Positions 53,401 to 60,485 are shown, counted from the first letter of the stretch. The stretch is DNA of 64,000 nucleotides from Bacteroidota bacterium (GCA_030706455.1 JAUZOL010000001.1:208276-272275), one strand, 5' to 3'. Notes: generated from the sequence alone by a model not told the origin. Translations and numbers: made by a program.

Positions 53401-53550
53401 GGTTGCTCCAATCAGAGGCTCACCTGTTTTTTGATCTCGCACAGTACCATTAAGCACGCCTATGTTTTTGTCAGGTGGTGTTTGTCCCTGAGCATTCATA
53501 ACTCCCAGAAGGCTAATTACCACTACAAGAATGTGTAAAATATTTCTCAT
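50500..53550 (-). CDS. SusC/RagA family TonB-linked outer-membrane protein
   Basis: A 1016-residue TonB-dependent transporter with signal peptide, carboxypeptidase-regulatory-like domain (GTVRDQKTGEPLIGATI), plug (GQAPGLLVST, VRLRGTTSIN, LYVIDGVPIS) and barrel ending PPQPRQILFGANITL. Much of the barrel parallels the SusC at 35899-39003 (LYKQLYVDPQTGNAVYQDVN matches LYKQLYVDSKTGNAVYEDVN), so the two pairs arose by duplication. It follows the M28 peptidase gene after 62 bp and precedes its SusD. Confidence 0.95.
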   Translation of the reverse strand: MRNILHILVVVISLLGVMNAQGQTPPDKNIGVLNGTVRDQKTGEPLIGATIKAEGSSLGSISDDKGNFILRLVSGRKTRLAVNYVGYKTLTKEIIVNGSGSTDFILEEDALGLNEVVVTGYIQTKKNAKTSAISEIKSDQIKNIAGAGFNEQIQGQAPGLLVSTTSGTPGSSVFVRLRGTTSINAGNDPLYVIDGVPISSKTLQTISIGGQTTNPLSDINPADIENVEILKDANATAVYGARGANGVILITTKRGKNNAKTRINLDAEYGFAKAAKLWDLASGPDQAEIINEAWVNDGKPYATRPYRPKTEGGLGTPDEQSTYDRQSLAFRAAAVQTYNLSVNGGDAKTTFFIGGGYTSQEAIVKIQDYSRYNFRVNLDHKINNQLTIGTSNSVDYSIRSLSRTANSPKGILQASVHTATLLPIYNTDGSYAKYGIFDNIIALINNNNHHSYGLRSINNVYAKWNILNNLSFKSSVSTDLNNYHEKRYFNTQLSDGQPSGTATDATSIEQTWVAEQLVNYFTTIHDSHFVSLFLGNTVQKRNYQNETINASGFPSDQFQTISSAAITSGTTSASASGLVSYFGGANYSFDNKYSVDANLRADASSRFGKSNRWGYFPSLGAAWRIGQESWIKDNFRFVDELKAKASIGWTGNQDIDDFASLGLWGGGANYGDAAGIASSQLSNPDLKWETTRQWNLGLESSLLSNRLSFEVNYYNKYTYDLLLNVPVPGKTGYSSTIQNIGAMSNKGFEIQINSTNIKAKNFEWASSFQISHNKNLVEKLPISFSQYSRDWVRLQQGYPMYSFWLYKQLYVDPQTGNAVYQDVNKDGKITTADRQIVGNAWPTFTGGLRNTLRYKDFDLSAFVYFSVGNDVFNMNRFFQEHGGVRGTNWGLLKSQMRRWQKPGDITDIPRASTVQNADGSYNNDFQSSRFLEDGSFLRLRNLTVGYTLPQNLAAKVGLTKLRFYVSGTNIFTITKYSGADPEGNTAADQTNGTVQGLDFAIPPQPRQILFGANITL

Positions 53551-53565
53551 TCAATTTATTTTTAA

Positions 53566-53599
53566 AGCACTCCCTGATTACTTAACAACAGAGAGTGCT
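53566..53599 (-). terminator. Intercistronic hairpin between the M28 gene and susC
   Basis: AGCACTCCCTG pairs with CAGAGAGTGCT (53566-53576, 53589-53599, one wobble). The minus strand continues TTTAAAAAT. It is a likely partial terminator or processing site, 15 bp before the susC... M28 boundary on the susC side. Confidence 0.55.
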
Positions 53600-53612
53600 G
53601 ATTTCCTTTATT

Positions 53613-55871
53613 TTATAAAATGCTTTTTACCAAATCAATTGCCGTATTAATGGTTTGATTTAGCTTCTGAATAGTCAGAGCCACAACCGAAATCTGTTCT
53701 TTAGCTTCCTGCCAGTGGCGCTCTTCAATTGCCTCTCGAATTCCAGGTAATGTTTTCACTCCGTATCCGGTATAGAATCCGGGCGCGTAAATCGAATGCT
53801 TGTACCAGGGACGACGTGGCAAACCGTTATCTATCAACAATGATTTTTCGGCCTGAAAGAGAATTTCATTTACCTTTTCTTTCCGTTTATCCGTACTTGA
53901 AGCCAGTTTGACTTGCAAATCGTAGAGTATTTTAGTTGATTTTCCAAGCGAATCAATAGACGTTTGTAAAGAAGTAAAATCAATAGACGGAACAGAATCC
54001 TTGAGAGCAGGCTCTGCTAAATGTTGTTTCGGATCGGGTGCCAGTTTGTATGCTCCTGACACTATCAGTTTGTTTTCCACTGCGGATTCTTCTCTGGTTT
54101 GTTCTGCCAGCTTTTTTACTTCAGTCAGATAAGTATTGACGGTTTGATGAAAACTGCGATAATCAAGCGGTAATACATTTGCATCAGCCAAACGCAGCAC
54201 AGCACGACCCACCACCTGCGACAATGCTACACCGTAGACAAAACCAGGATCTTTGAAACGCACATAATTAGCATAAGAGTCGTAAATAGAGTGATATTCA
54301 CCGCCCGCACTTTCGCCTCCAAATCCAAACGAAAGTGTTGGAATGCCTATATGTTGCAAGAATGAAGAATAATCGGAACCGGTTCCCAAAGCACCCAGCT
54401 TCAAAGTCGTTTTCGACAAAGCCTCTTGCTTTTGCTTAGCCGACACAGCCCGCACCGCTTCGGCAGCGCGCAAACGTTCAAACACACTCACTCCGGTTTG
54501 TGGATCTTTCACATCCTTAGCAATATCGGTAACAAACTGTTCGAAAGCATGCGATCCTTCTGCACCCAGAAAGCCTCGTCCATTACCGTCTGTGTTGATA
54601 TAAGCTACAGCCTTTTTTTCTAATTCTTTTTGATGATCTTCGGCCCATTCGGTCGATCCCAGTAACGACTGCTCTTCTCCATCCCATGCACAATACACCA
54701 ATGTTCGTTTGGGCTTATATCCAGCCTTCACTAATTGACCGATTGCTTTAGCCTCCTCCAGTAAGGCTGCCTGTCCGCTGATCGGATCGGAAGCTCCGTT
54801 TACCCATGCATCATGATGATTCCCTCGAATCACCCATTCGTCAGGAAAATCAGAACCTTTGATTTTAGCAATCACATCATAGGCTGGAACTAAGTCCCAA
54901 TTAAATTCAGTCTTTAGATGTACTTTCAGAGTCCCCGTTCCACCAACTTTATAGGTAATGGGCAAAGCACCGCGCCATTCGGCAGGAGCCACTTCACCGC
55001 CTAATGCTGATAAAAGTGGAAGTGCATCATGATAACTAATCGGCAATACAGGAATTTTCAGAATAGTCGTTGCATCTTCACGTTTCAGGCGTTTTGCACT
55101 TTCCGTAGCACCGATTCCCGGAGTCAACGGATCACCGGGATAAATCACCATATCCATTACCGAACCACGCTGCACGGTATATTCATTTTTAAATGCTCCT
55201 GCCGGATAGCCGTCTCCCTGAAAATAACCATCTTCTTTGGGATCAGAATAAATTATACAACCAACTGCTCCATGCTCAAAGGCAACTTTCGGTTTTGTTC
55301 CTCTCCAGGATCTTCCGTAACGTGCAATAACAATCTTTCCTTTTACATCAACTCCCAGACGATTCAGTTGCTCATAATCACTGGGCAATCCAAAATTGAC
55401 ATACACCAGATCAGCGGTTACATCTCCATCAGCACTCCAGGCCACATAAGTTGGCAATTGCCCCGACTGTCCGGTGGTTGGATCTTCGGCAACCGGTAGT
55501 TCCTGCAGGCCTGCAACAAACCGTTGAGGCTCTATCAGTTCCAGTATTCTTGTTTTTGGTGTAGGGAACAACACCTTATATGTTTCGATTGATGCGTCCC
55601 AACCATATTCTTTGAACTTTGCCAGAATGGCATCGGCTACTCTTTTGCCTCCTGCTGATCCAAGATGATGCGGTTCTGCGGACAGCTGTTTGATATTTTC
55701 CCCGATTGACTGCGCCTGTACCAAGCGGTCAAATTGCGTTTCCACTGATTTTTGATCCTGAAAACTTTTACCTTCAGCATGCACTTTGGCTTTTCGTTGA
55801 GCCTCTGCTGTTTGCAGTGCAAATGCAATAGCAATGCACCACAATAAAATGGAATGACTTTTTTTTAACAT
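53613..55871 (-). CDS. M28-family peptidase with PA domain (glutamate carboxypeptidase II-like), secreted
   Basis: A 752-residue protein from the ATG at 55871, with a signal peptide (ILLWCIAIAFALQTAEAQ). Note that the stop lies just after susC's leader and the gene is read before susC. The domain order is that of glutamate carboxypeptidase II: an N-terminal part, a PA insertion (VKGKIVIARYGRSWRGTKPK), the M28 zinc domain (RGNHHDAWVNGASDPISG, GEEQSLLGSTEWAEDH, INTDGNGRG, EYHSIYDSY) and a C-terminal TfR-like dimerisation helix bundle. GCPII-type enzymes remove C-terminal glutamate and acidic residues. It is the first intact gene of the operon under operator D. Confidence 0.93.
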   Translation of the reverse strand: MLKKSHSILLWCIAIAFALQTAEAQRKAKVHAEGKSFQDQKSVETQFDRLVQAQSIGENIKQLSAEPHHLGSAGGKRVADAILAKFKEYGWDASIETYKVLFPTPKTRILELIEPQRFVAGLQELPVAEDPTTGQSGQLPTYVAWSADGDVTADLVYVNFGLPSDYEQLNRLGVDVKGKIVIARYGRSWRGTKPKVAFEHGAVGCIIYSDPKEDGYFQGDGYPAGAFKNEYTVQRGSVMDMVIYPGDPLTPGIGATESAKRLKREDATTILKIPVLPISYHDALPLLSALGGEVAPAEWRGALPITYKVGGTGTLKVHLKTEFNWDLVPAYDVIAKIKGSDFPDEWVIRGNHHDAWVNGASDPISGQAALLEEAKAIGQLVKAGYKPKRTLVYCAWDGEEQSLLGSTEWAEDHQKELEKKAVAYINTDGNGRGFLGAEGSHAFEQFVTDIAKDVKDPQTGVSVFERLRAAEAVRAVSAKQKQEALSKTTLKLGALGTGSDYSSFLQHIGIPTLSFGFGGESAGGEYHSIYDSYANYVRFKDPGFVYGVALSQVVGRAVLRLADANVLPLDYRSFHQTVNTYLTEVKKLAEQTREESAVENKLIVSGAYKLAPDPKQHLAEPALKDSVPSIDFTSLQTSIDSLGKSTKILYDLQVKLASSTDKRKEKVNEILFQAEKSLLIDNGLPRRPWYKHSIYAPGFYTGYGVKTLPGIREAIEERHWQEAKEQISVVALTIQKLNQTINTAIDLVKSIL

Positions 55872-56022
55872 ATCAATATTGTTTATGATGATTAATCGAA
55901 AAATATGGTATATCAACAAGAGAGAACATACTCAGAGGAAAACCTTGATATACCAACGGGGGTATCCGAATTCGTCACAAAATGAGATTTCGGAACAAGA
56001 AAGACTATTTATGAGAGAAATT

Positions 56023-56217
56023 TCACATCGAACAGCAACACATTCGATGCATCGGAGAATAATTGGCGTACACCAATTGTATGTTATTTTGGCTCTTCAT
56101 TGCTCCAAAAAGAGTTGAAGAAGACAAAACAGAAGAGGAAAATCCTTTATGAAAGATCAAGAACAAAGAAAGTTTGTCTGATTTTGAAAATTGAAAGAAA
56201 AGCAATACTTTTGGCAT
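56023..56217 (-). pseudogene. Possible remnant of a susC 5' end (64 codons)
   Basis: An open frame of 64 codons begins at an ATG (56217) 17 nt after a leader hairpin that elsewhere precedes susC genes. The first ~40 residues resemble a SusC N-terminus: a short basic start, then FHKGFSSSVLSSSTLFGAM, which parallels the SusC signal region YVFLSVLSGTFLGAFA. After that the similarity stops, and the frame ends with MHRMCCCSM. It may be what remains of a deleted susC, or a short leader peptide. It does not look like a functional protein. Confidence 0.45.
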
Positions 56218-56234
56218 ACAATTTTTTGAATTGG

Positions 56235-56284
56235 GAGCGGGTGTATCCTTCATAAGTTTGCCGACGGAGAAAGGATCACTCGCT
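56235..56284 (-). promoter_or_regulatory. Conserved leader hairpin (copy H1)
   Basis: On the minus strand GCGAGTGATCCTT pairs imperfectly with AAGGATACACCCGCTC around a loop with TCTCCGTCGGCAAACTT. The downstream text AATTCAAAAAAT is also shared with copy H2. It precedes the short susC-like frame by 17 nt. Confidence 0.6.
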
Positions 56285-56329
56285 TTTATTTATATCTTGG
56301 TTAGTGCTTATTGAACCCATGCATCCTAC

Positions 56330-56507
56330 CTACTTCGGATGTAACATTTCGCAGATTATCATATATTTACCTATTAGCAAAAAAGAGACAAACAAATATC
56401 GACTGTTGTTCAACATCTGTTTTTATGTTTTACGACACAAAATTCACTAAATTTAATGACTACCAAAATCCCTTCTATGTGGTATTTTTATAACATAAGT
56501 ATGGTAT
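56330..56507 (-). repeat. Leader repeat L-D (paralogous to 40260-40435)
   Basis: Operator D and its downstream sequence share the blocks TTTAGTGAATTTTGT, CGTAAAACATAA, GCTAATAGGTAA and ATGATAATC with the leader after operator C. It shows that the two import operons derive their control region from one ancestor. Confidence 0.65.
56441..56507 (-). promoter_or_regulatory. Promoter with tandem operator D of the M28-susCD-M20 operon
   Basis: The minus-strand 42-bp element 56507-56466 has the first palindrome ATACCATACTTATGTTAT and the second ATACCACATAGAAGGGAT, separated by 4 to 6 A-rich bases. After 22 bp comes a degenerate -7 box, GAATTTTG. It matches operator C along its whole length and into the leader. 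Confidence 0.75.
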
Positions 56508-56960
56508 GAGCAAATAACTCTTTCTTCGTTTTGGTATTACACTAATTCATATTCCACAATCTTCATTCCGCAATTATCTTTTTTTTGAATTTTATCAATT
56601 TACAACAACATTCTGTTACGCCTTACGCCTGATATTCTAAACTGTAACCGGGCAACTATTCCCATATTTACATCACTCCGCAAAATTGATTATTCAATAT
56701 CTCTACTGATCCATAGATATTTAAAATTCGAGTTGGGTACCATTGTGCTTTTTTCATTTGACGAGGGTCTGATATAAGATAAGCTTTGGATTGATCCATC
56801 TTATTCTGCGAATACTTTCAAAGTTGATCATCATTTTCTTTGGCAATCGTAGATAAAGACTCACTTTCCTTAATGACAAGATTAAGAATCTTTGAAATCC
56901 TCTTTTGTATTTCTCAATCATGATATTTTATTTATCCAGACACGGATATTTTTATAAACA

Positions 56961-57013
56961 TTTAGTGCAAGGTGCAAGCTATCTATATATAGATACTTGC
57001 ACCTTGCACTAAA
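56961..57013. repeat. 53-bp palindrome with 18-bp perfect arms
   Basis: TTTAGTGCAAGGTGCAAG (56961-56978) and its exact reverse complement (56996-57013) flank a 17-nt centre that is itself mostly palindromic (TATCTATATATAGATA). One arm sequence also occurs alone at the start of repeat R1 (18680-18696). Too symmetric and T-poor at its end to be a typical terminator. It may be the terminal or recombination site of a small mobile element. Confidence 0.8.
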
Positions 57014-57354
57014 GCTAATAAACTAATAAAGAACAAATTGAAAAAATCAAAAATAACTTGTATCTTGAAACCTGAGATTTATGCAGACACAAGAAAGACA
57101 GGTAATGCCATTTTAGTCACAGGCGTACAAACACATGTCTACGCTTTGTTATAAATTCATTGAATAGGTAAAGACGTAAAACGATAAGATATACCTGTTT
57201 TACGAACTAAAAAGAAGGATAAAAGAATAGGGAATACCTTTGTTAAAAATACCCGTTAAAACTGTACATTTAACTGTACCCCCGAGGCAAACTCCAATGT
57301 TAAACACCTGAATAACAACCAACAAATACAAAGGTTCACGTTCCATCCAACCAA
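56962..57354 (+). repeat. Dispersed repeat R2 (copy 2 of ~330-bp element)
   Basis: Aligns with 18680-19010 in the same orientation, with blocks CCTGAGATTTATGCAGACAC, AAATTCATTGAATAGGTAAA, GTACATTTAACTGTACCCC and AAAGGTTCACGTTCC. It carries an extra ~55-bp insertion near its start that completes the palindrome. Every frame is interrupted in one copy or the other. Confidence 0.75.
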
Positions 57355-57492
57355 CCACTTTGTAATCATCGCACAGAGAAACGTACGATACATTCATTTT
57401 TTAGAATTTTTATATTTCTTCCGTTTTCAATGTGTGTTTTGTATAATCAAAATTCTATTTCTCATTCTTGTTGTATATCCACAATAGTAAAT

Positions 57493-58962
57493 TTATTGGT
57501 TTACTTCAAGCTTTTGATTAGCCTGACTTCTAGTCTGATTGATATTTGCTTCGTTTTCAAATGCCTTTCTCCATAGAGAATTTTTTTCATCTTCCGAAAA
57601 CTCTACCCACAATGCCGCTAATCGCTCTTCTCTTTTTTTATCGTCAGGTAAGGCTGGAGGAAGATTAAATAAGACCATCTTTTCTTTAAGTGATAGACAT
57701 TCAAACTGCACGTCAATCATAGCATGTGATCTCGCAGACATCTGTTTTTTTGCTGTAGTTGGACTAAGTTTTTTTGCAAGTGTGGCCATATCATGACTAA
57801 GTTTTCCATCAGTTATTCGGGCGTAGATTTGTGTTGTTTTGATATTAGTATGCCCCAGCATCTTTGATACGCTTTCAATTGGGACTCCTTTAGCTAAAGT
57901 TATCGTGGTTGCAAAGGTGTGTCGTGCAAGGTGAAAAGTCAGGTTCTTGTTGATATTACATAAATCCGCAATTTCTTTCAGGTATGCATTCATTTTCTGA
58001 TTACTGAGAATCGGTAACACAGCCTCATTGGGTAAGGTATTTTTATATTTGTCTAAAACCTGTTTGGGAATATCTAATAGAGGAACATTGGTATTTACAT
58101 TTGTCTTTTGGCGCTTGGTCATTATCCACAAATTTCCATCAAAAGAGGGACGGATATTTTTTTCTCTTAAATTTTTTACATCAATATAAGCTAGTCCGGT
58201 ATAGCAAGAAAAAACAAATATGTCTCTTACTTGTTCTAATCGTTTTGTTTTTAATTCTTTGAATACGAGTTGATCAAGTTCATCTTGTGTTAAATAGCCC
58301 CGGTCAACTTTGGCAATACTGATTTTATAATTGGCAAAAGGGTCTGAAAGTATCCATCCATTATTCTTTGCAATAATAATGATACGTTTAAAAATTTGCA
58401 TGAATTTTGCAGTAGTATTTGCATTACATTGTGCCGTTGTCAAGAGAAATACTTCGAAGTCATAAATAAATGAGTAATTAATTTCTTTCAATGAAATATC
58501 TGTAAGATTGTACCGTTCTTTAATGAATTTGGTCAGATGTTTTCTGGTAACTTCATATTTTTGGTAGGTTGCTTTTGATTTGCTTATGCCAATTAATTTT
58601 TGAACATTGTCATTCTGCTGCTTGAATAGATCCAAAAGCATTCTCTGTTTAATTTCAATCCCAAAGAAGATATTTTTGATTCGTTCTGGAGTGACAGACG
58701 TTTCCCGTTCTTGCAAATCTCGGTAAATTTTTGTCATTGTGGTTTTAATGCTTTCAAGAGTAGCATTAACTTCGTGTACTTCTTTCGATTTGCCAATTGC
58801 TTTACCTGCTTTTACATTCCAATAGACGGGATTCATCTCTACTTTAGTGGAAAATTGTACTGCTTCTCCATTCACAGTAATACGACCGAGAATCGGCATG
58901 TTGCCATTAGTCTTTTGTCCACTTCTTTTTAAGTAATAAAGGATGCTGAATGTACTTTTCAT
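57493..58962 (-). CDS. Tyrosine-family site-specific recombinase (Bacteroidetes integrase type)
   Basis: A 489-residue integrase with the Arm-DNA-binding-like N-terminus (ILYYLKRSGQKTNGNMPILGRITVNG), a SAM-like core-binding domain and the C-terminal catalytic domain. Visible catalytic positions are His and Arg in LTFHLARHTFATT, His in KMLGHTNIKTT and the nucleophilic Tyr in QIYARI. The first catalytic Arg is expected in TGLAYIDVKNL but is Ala, a variation common in Bacteroidetes integrases to my knowledge. The gene reads away from tRNA-Ser(CGA), whose 3' end faces it at 274 bp, the usual layout for an element integrated at a tRNA. The C-terminal ~60 residues (EKMVLFNLPPALPDDK...) are an extension. 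Confidence 0.93.
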   Translation of the reverse strand: MKSTFSILYYLKRSGQKTNGNMPILGRITVNGEAVQFSTKVEMNPVYWNVKAGKAIGKSKEVHEVNATLESIKTTMTKIYRDLQERETSVTPERIKNIFFGIEIKQRMLLDLFKQQNDNVQKLIGISKSKATYQKYEVTRKHLTKFIKERYNLTDISLKEINYSFIYDFEVFLLTTAQCNANTTAKFMQIFKRIIIIAKNNGWILSDPFANYKISIAKVDRGYLTQDELDQLVFKELKTKRLEQVRDIFVFSCYTGLAYIDVKNLREKNIRPSFDGNLWIMTKRQKTNVNTNVPLLDIPKQVLDKYKNTLPNEAVLPILSNQKMNAYLKEIADLCNINKNLTFHLARHTFATTITLAKGVPIESVSKMLGHTNIKTTQIYARITDGKLSHDMATLAKKLSPTTAKKQMSARSHAMIDVQFECLSLKEKMVLFNLPPALPDDKKREERLAALWVEFSEDEKNSLWRKAFENEANINQTRSQANQKLEVNQ

Positions 58963-58981
58963 AAACCTGAATTTTGTGTTG

Positions 58982-58989
58982 CAAAATTA
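58982..58989 (-). promoter_or_regulatory. -7 box (TAATTTTG) of the integrase gene
   Basis: The minus strand reads TAATTTTG 20 bp before the integrase ATG, an exact TAnnTTTG match with a very short leader. Confidence 0.5.
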
Positions 58990-59062
58990 TCCGCAACAGG
59001 TTAAATAATAGTTACATACAGGCTGCCATTTTAAGCCAGCAAATTGCCATTATAAGTCAAAT

Positions 59063-59108
59063 CGTAACCTATTATCCAAAAAGAGCAGATAGGTTACGAA
59101 TAGGTTAC
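59063..59108. repeat. Inverted and direct 10-bp repeats beside the integrase
   Basis: CGTAACCTAT (59063-59072) and ATAGGTTACG (59089-59098) form a perfect inverted repeat, and AATAGGTTAC follows at 59099-59108 as a third, directly repeated copy. Such triplets next to integrase genes are often arm-type or excisionase/integrase binding sites. Confidence 0.55.
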
Positions 59109-59168
59109 AAATTACTGTCGTTTCTTGGCATTTTTTTGACTTTTACAACTGATATTGGAACAAAAAAA

Positions 59169-59200
59169 ATCCCTACAAATCATTGAATTTGTAGGGATTG
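59169..59200 (-). terminator. Terminator of tRNA-Ser
   Basis: The 13-bp perfect stem AATCCCTACAAAT/ATTTGTAGGGATT with a 6-nt loop is followed on the minus strand by TTTTTTTT. It lies 36 bp after the 3' end of the tRNA. Confidence 0.85.
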
Positions 59201-59235
59201 TCCGTTTTTTGACACCTATTGACTTAGGCTTTTTG

Positions 59236-59322
59236 CGGAAAGCGAGGGATTCGAACCCCCGGTACAGTTACCCGTACACCGCATTTCGAGTGCGGCCCAT
59301 TCGACCACTCTGGCAGCTTTCC
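59236..59322 (-). tRNA. tRNA-Ser (anticodon CGA)
   Basis: The 87-nt minus-strand sequence folds as a type II tRNA. The acceptor stem GGAAAGC/GCTTTCC has discriminator G, the D-arm contains AGAGTGGTCGAATGG, the anticodon arm CCGCA-CTCGAAA-TGCGG has anticodon CGA (reads UCG), a long variable arm follows (GTACGGGTAACTGTAC), and the T arm is GGGGGTTCGAATCCC. CCA is not encoded. The serine identity follows from the anticodon and the long variable arm. Its 3' end faces the integrase gene. Confidence 0.95.
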
Positions 59323-59391
59323 CTAGTCGATTTGCGAATGCAAAGGTACACTTTTTTATTTTTTGTTCAAGATATTTTTATGCAAAATAAA

Positions 59392-60474
59392 TCAGGTATT
59401 ATATTCTTCAAGCGCTTTGAGCAGTAAATCATTTTCTGTCTCAACACCCACTGTAATACGAAGGCATCCCTCGCACAAAGTAACGGTATTACGGTTACGC
59501 ACAATAATGCTTTTTGTAACCAGATAACGATACACGGCATTGGCATCGGCTACCTTTACCAGCACAAAGTTGGCATCCGTCGGAAAGACTTCCTGCACCA
59601 GTTCCATCTTTCCAAGGCTATCCATCAAACGTTTACGCTCTTTCAGTAGTAATGATACCCATTCTGCCTTGCGGTCGGCCTGTTCAAGCTCATCCAACAC
59701 CAGTCGCTGTGTCAGCATGTTGATGTTGTAAGGATATTTCACCTTGTTATAAAGATCGATAATCTCCTCGGAGGCAAACGCCATTCCCAGTCGGACACCG
59801 GCCAATCCCCAGGCTTTGGAGAAAGTCTGTAATACAATGAGTCGGGGGTATTTCTGCAATTCGTTCAGCCAGCTCGGTTCTGAAGAAAAGTCGATATAAG
59901 CTTCGTCAACGACCGTAATACCCTTGAAACCATGAACAATTTTGAGCATTTCCTTACGATTCAGAAGGTTGGCTGTAGGATTATTAGGTGAGCAAAGAAA
60001 AATCGCTTTGGTATTTTCATCCGTAGCATCGAGTACCCGCTGCGCATCGAGCGAATAATCGGCATTGAGACGAACTTTGCGGTATTCCACATCATTAATA
60101 TCGGCGCTAACCTGATACATACCGTATGTCGGATCGATTGCCACTACGTTGTCCTGACGCGGCTCGCAAAACACACGAAACACAAGGTCAATCGCCTCAT
60201 CGCTACCATTACCCAGAAACACTTGTCCGGGATGGATGCCTTTTATCCCAGCAATACGTTCTTTGACTGTCCATTGCAATGGATCCGGATAACGATTATA
60301 CGGATAATTCAATGGATTTTCGTTTGCATCGAGATAAGCTTCGGCTTCTCCTTTGAATTCGTCGCGGGCACAAGAATAAGGCTTAAGCGACAAAATGTTC
60401 TGACGGACTAATGGAGTAATTTCTGACACGGCAATAATTATCTGTGTTAATATTCGATTGGATAGCATAAACAT
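59392..60474 (-). CDS. hisC: Histidinol-phosphate aminotransferase
   Basis: A HisC-type fold-type I PLP aminotransferase of up to 360 residues. Motifs are LDANENPLNYPYNRYPDPLQ, NGSDEAIDLVFRVFC, CSPNNPTANLLNR, VDEAYIDFS and the PLP-lysine region QTFSKAWGLAGVRLG. It converts imidazole-acetol phosphate and glutamate to histidinol phosphate. The first start (60474) is very close to a -7 box TAACTTTG (60493-60486). A GTG start at 60429 (VSEITPLVRQNILSL) gives a more usual HisC N-terminus, so the true start may be there. It is a single gene here, with no other his genes in the window. Confidence 0.92.
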   Translation of the reverse strand: MFMLSNRILTQIIIAVSEITPLVRQNILSLKPYSCARDEFKGEAEAYLDANENPLNYPYNRYPDPLQWTVKERIAGIKGIHPGQVFLGNGSDEAIDLVFRVFCEPRQDNVVAIDPTYGMYQVSADINDVEYRKVRLNADYSLDAQRVLDATDENTKAIFLCSPNNPTANLLNRKEMLKIVHGFKGITVVDEAYIDFSSEPSWLNELQKYPRLIVLQTFSKAWGLAGVRLGMAFASEEIIDLYNKVKYPYNINMLTQRLVLDELEQADRKAEWVSLLLKERKRLMDSLGKMELVQEVFPTDANFVLVKVADANAVYRYLVTKSIIVRNRNTVTLCEGCLRITVGVETENDLLLKALEEYNT

Positions 60475-60485
60475 CTATCCGAATG

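Larger units (their letters stand above)
55872..57492. other. 1.6-kb region without intact genes between the M28 gene and the integrase
   Basis: From left to right it contains the susC remnant, hairpin H1, the leader repeat and operator D, about 450 bp with nothing evident (56510-56950), a 53-bp palindrome, repeat R2, and an AT-rich tail before the integrase stop. The mixture of remnants and repeats marks it as a recombination junction. Confidence 0.6.

Noticed and set aside
57200..57397. Short minus-strand frame in R2 similar to one in R1 (18828-19064) as a conserved protein
   Set aside because: The similarity (GGTVKCTVL-like segment) is simply that of the DNA repeat. Start codons and ends differ, and composition is not protein-like.
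59236..59322. Duplicated tRNA-Ser 3' end as the far attachment site of an integrated element
   Set aside because: I looked for a second copy of the T-arm and acceptor sequence (GGTTCGAATCCCTCGCTTTCC on the minus strand) in the window and saw none. The far end, if any, is outside or degraded.
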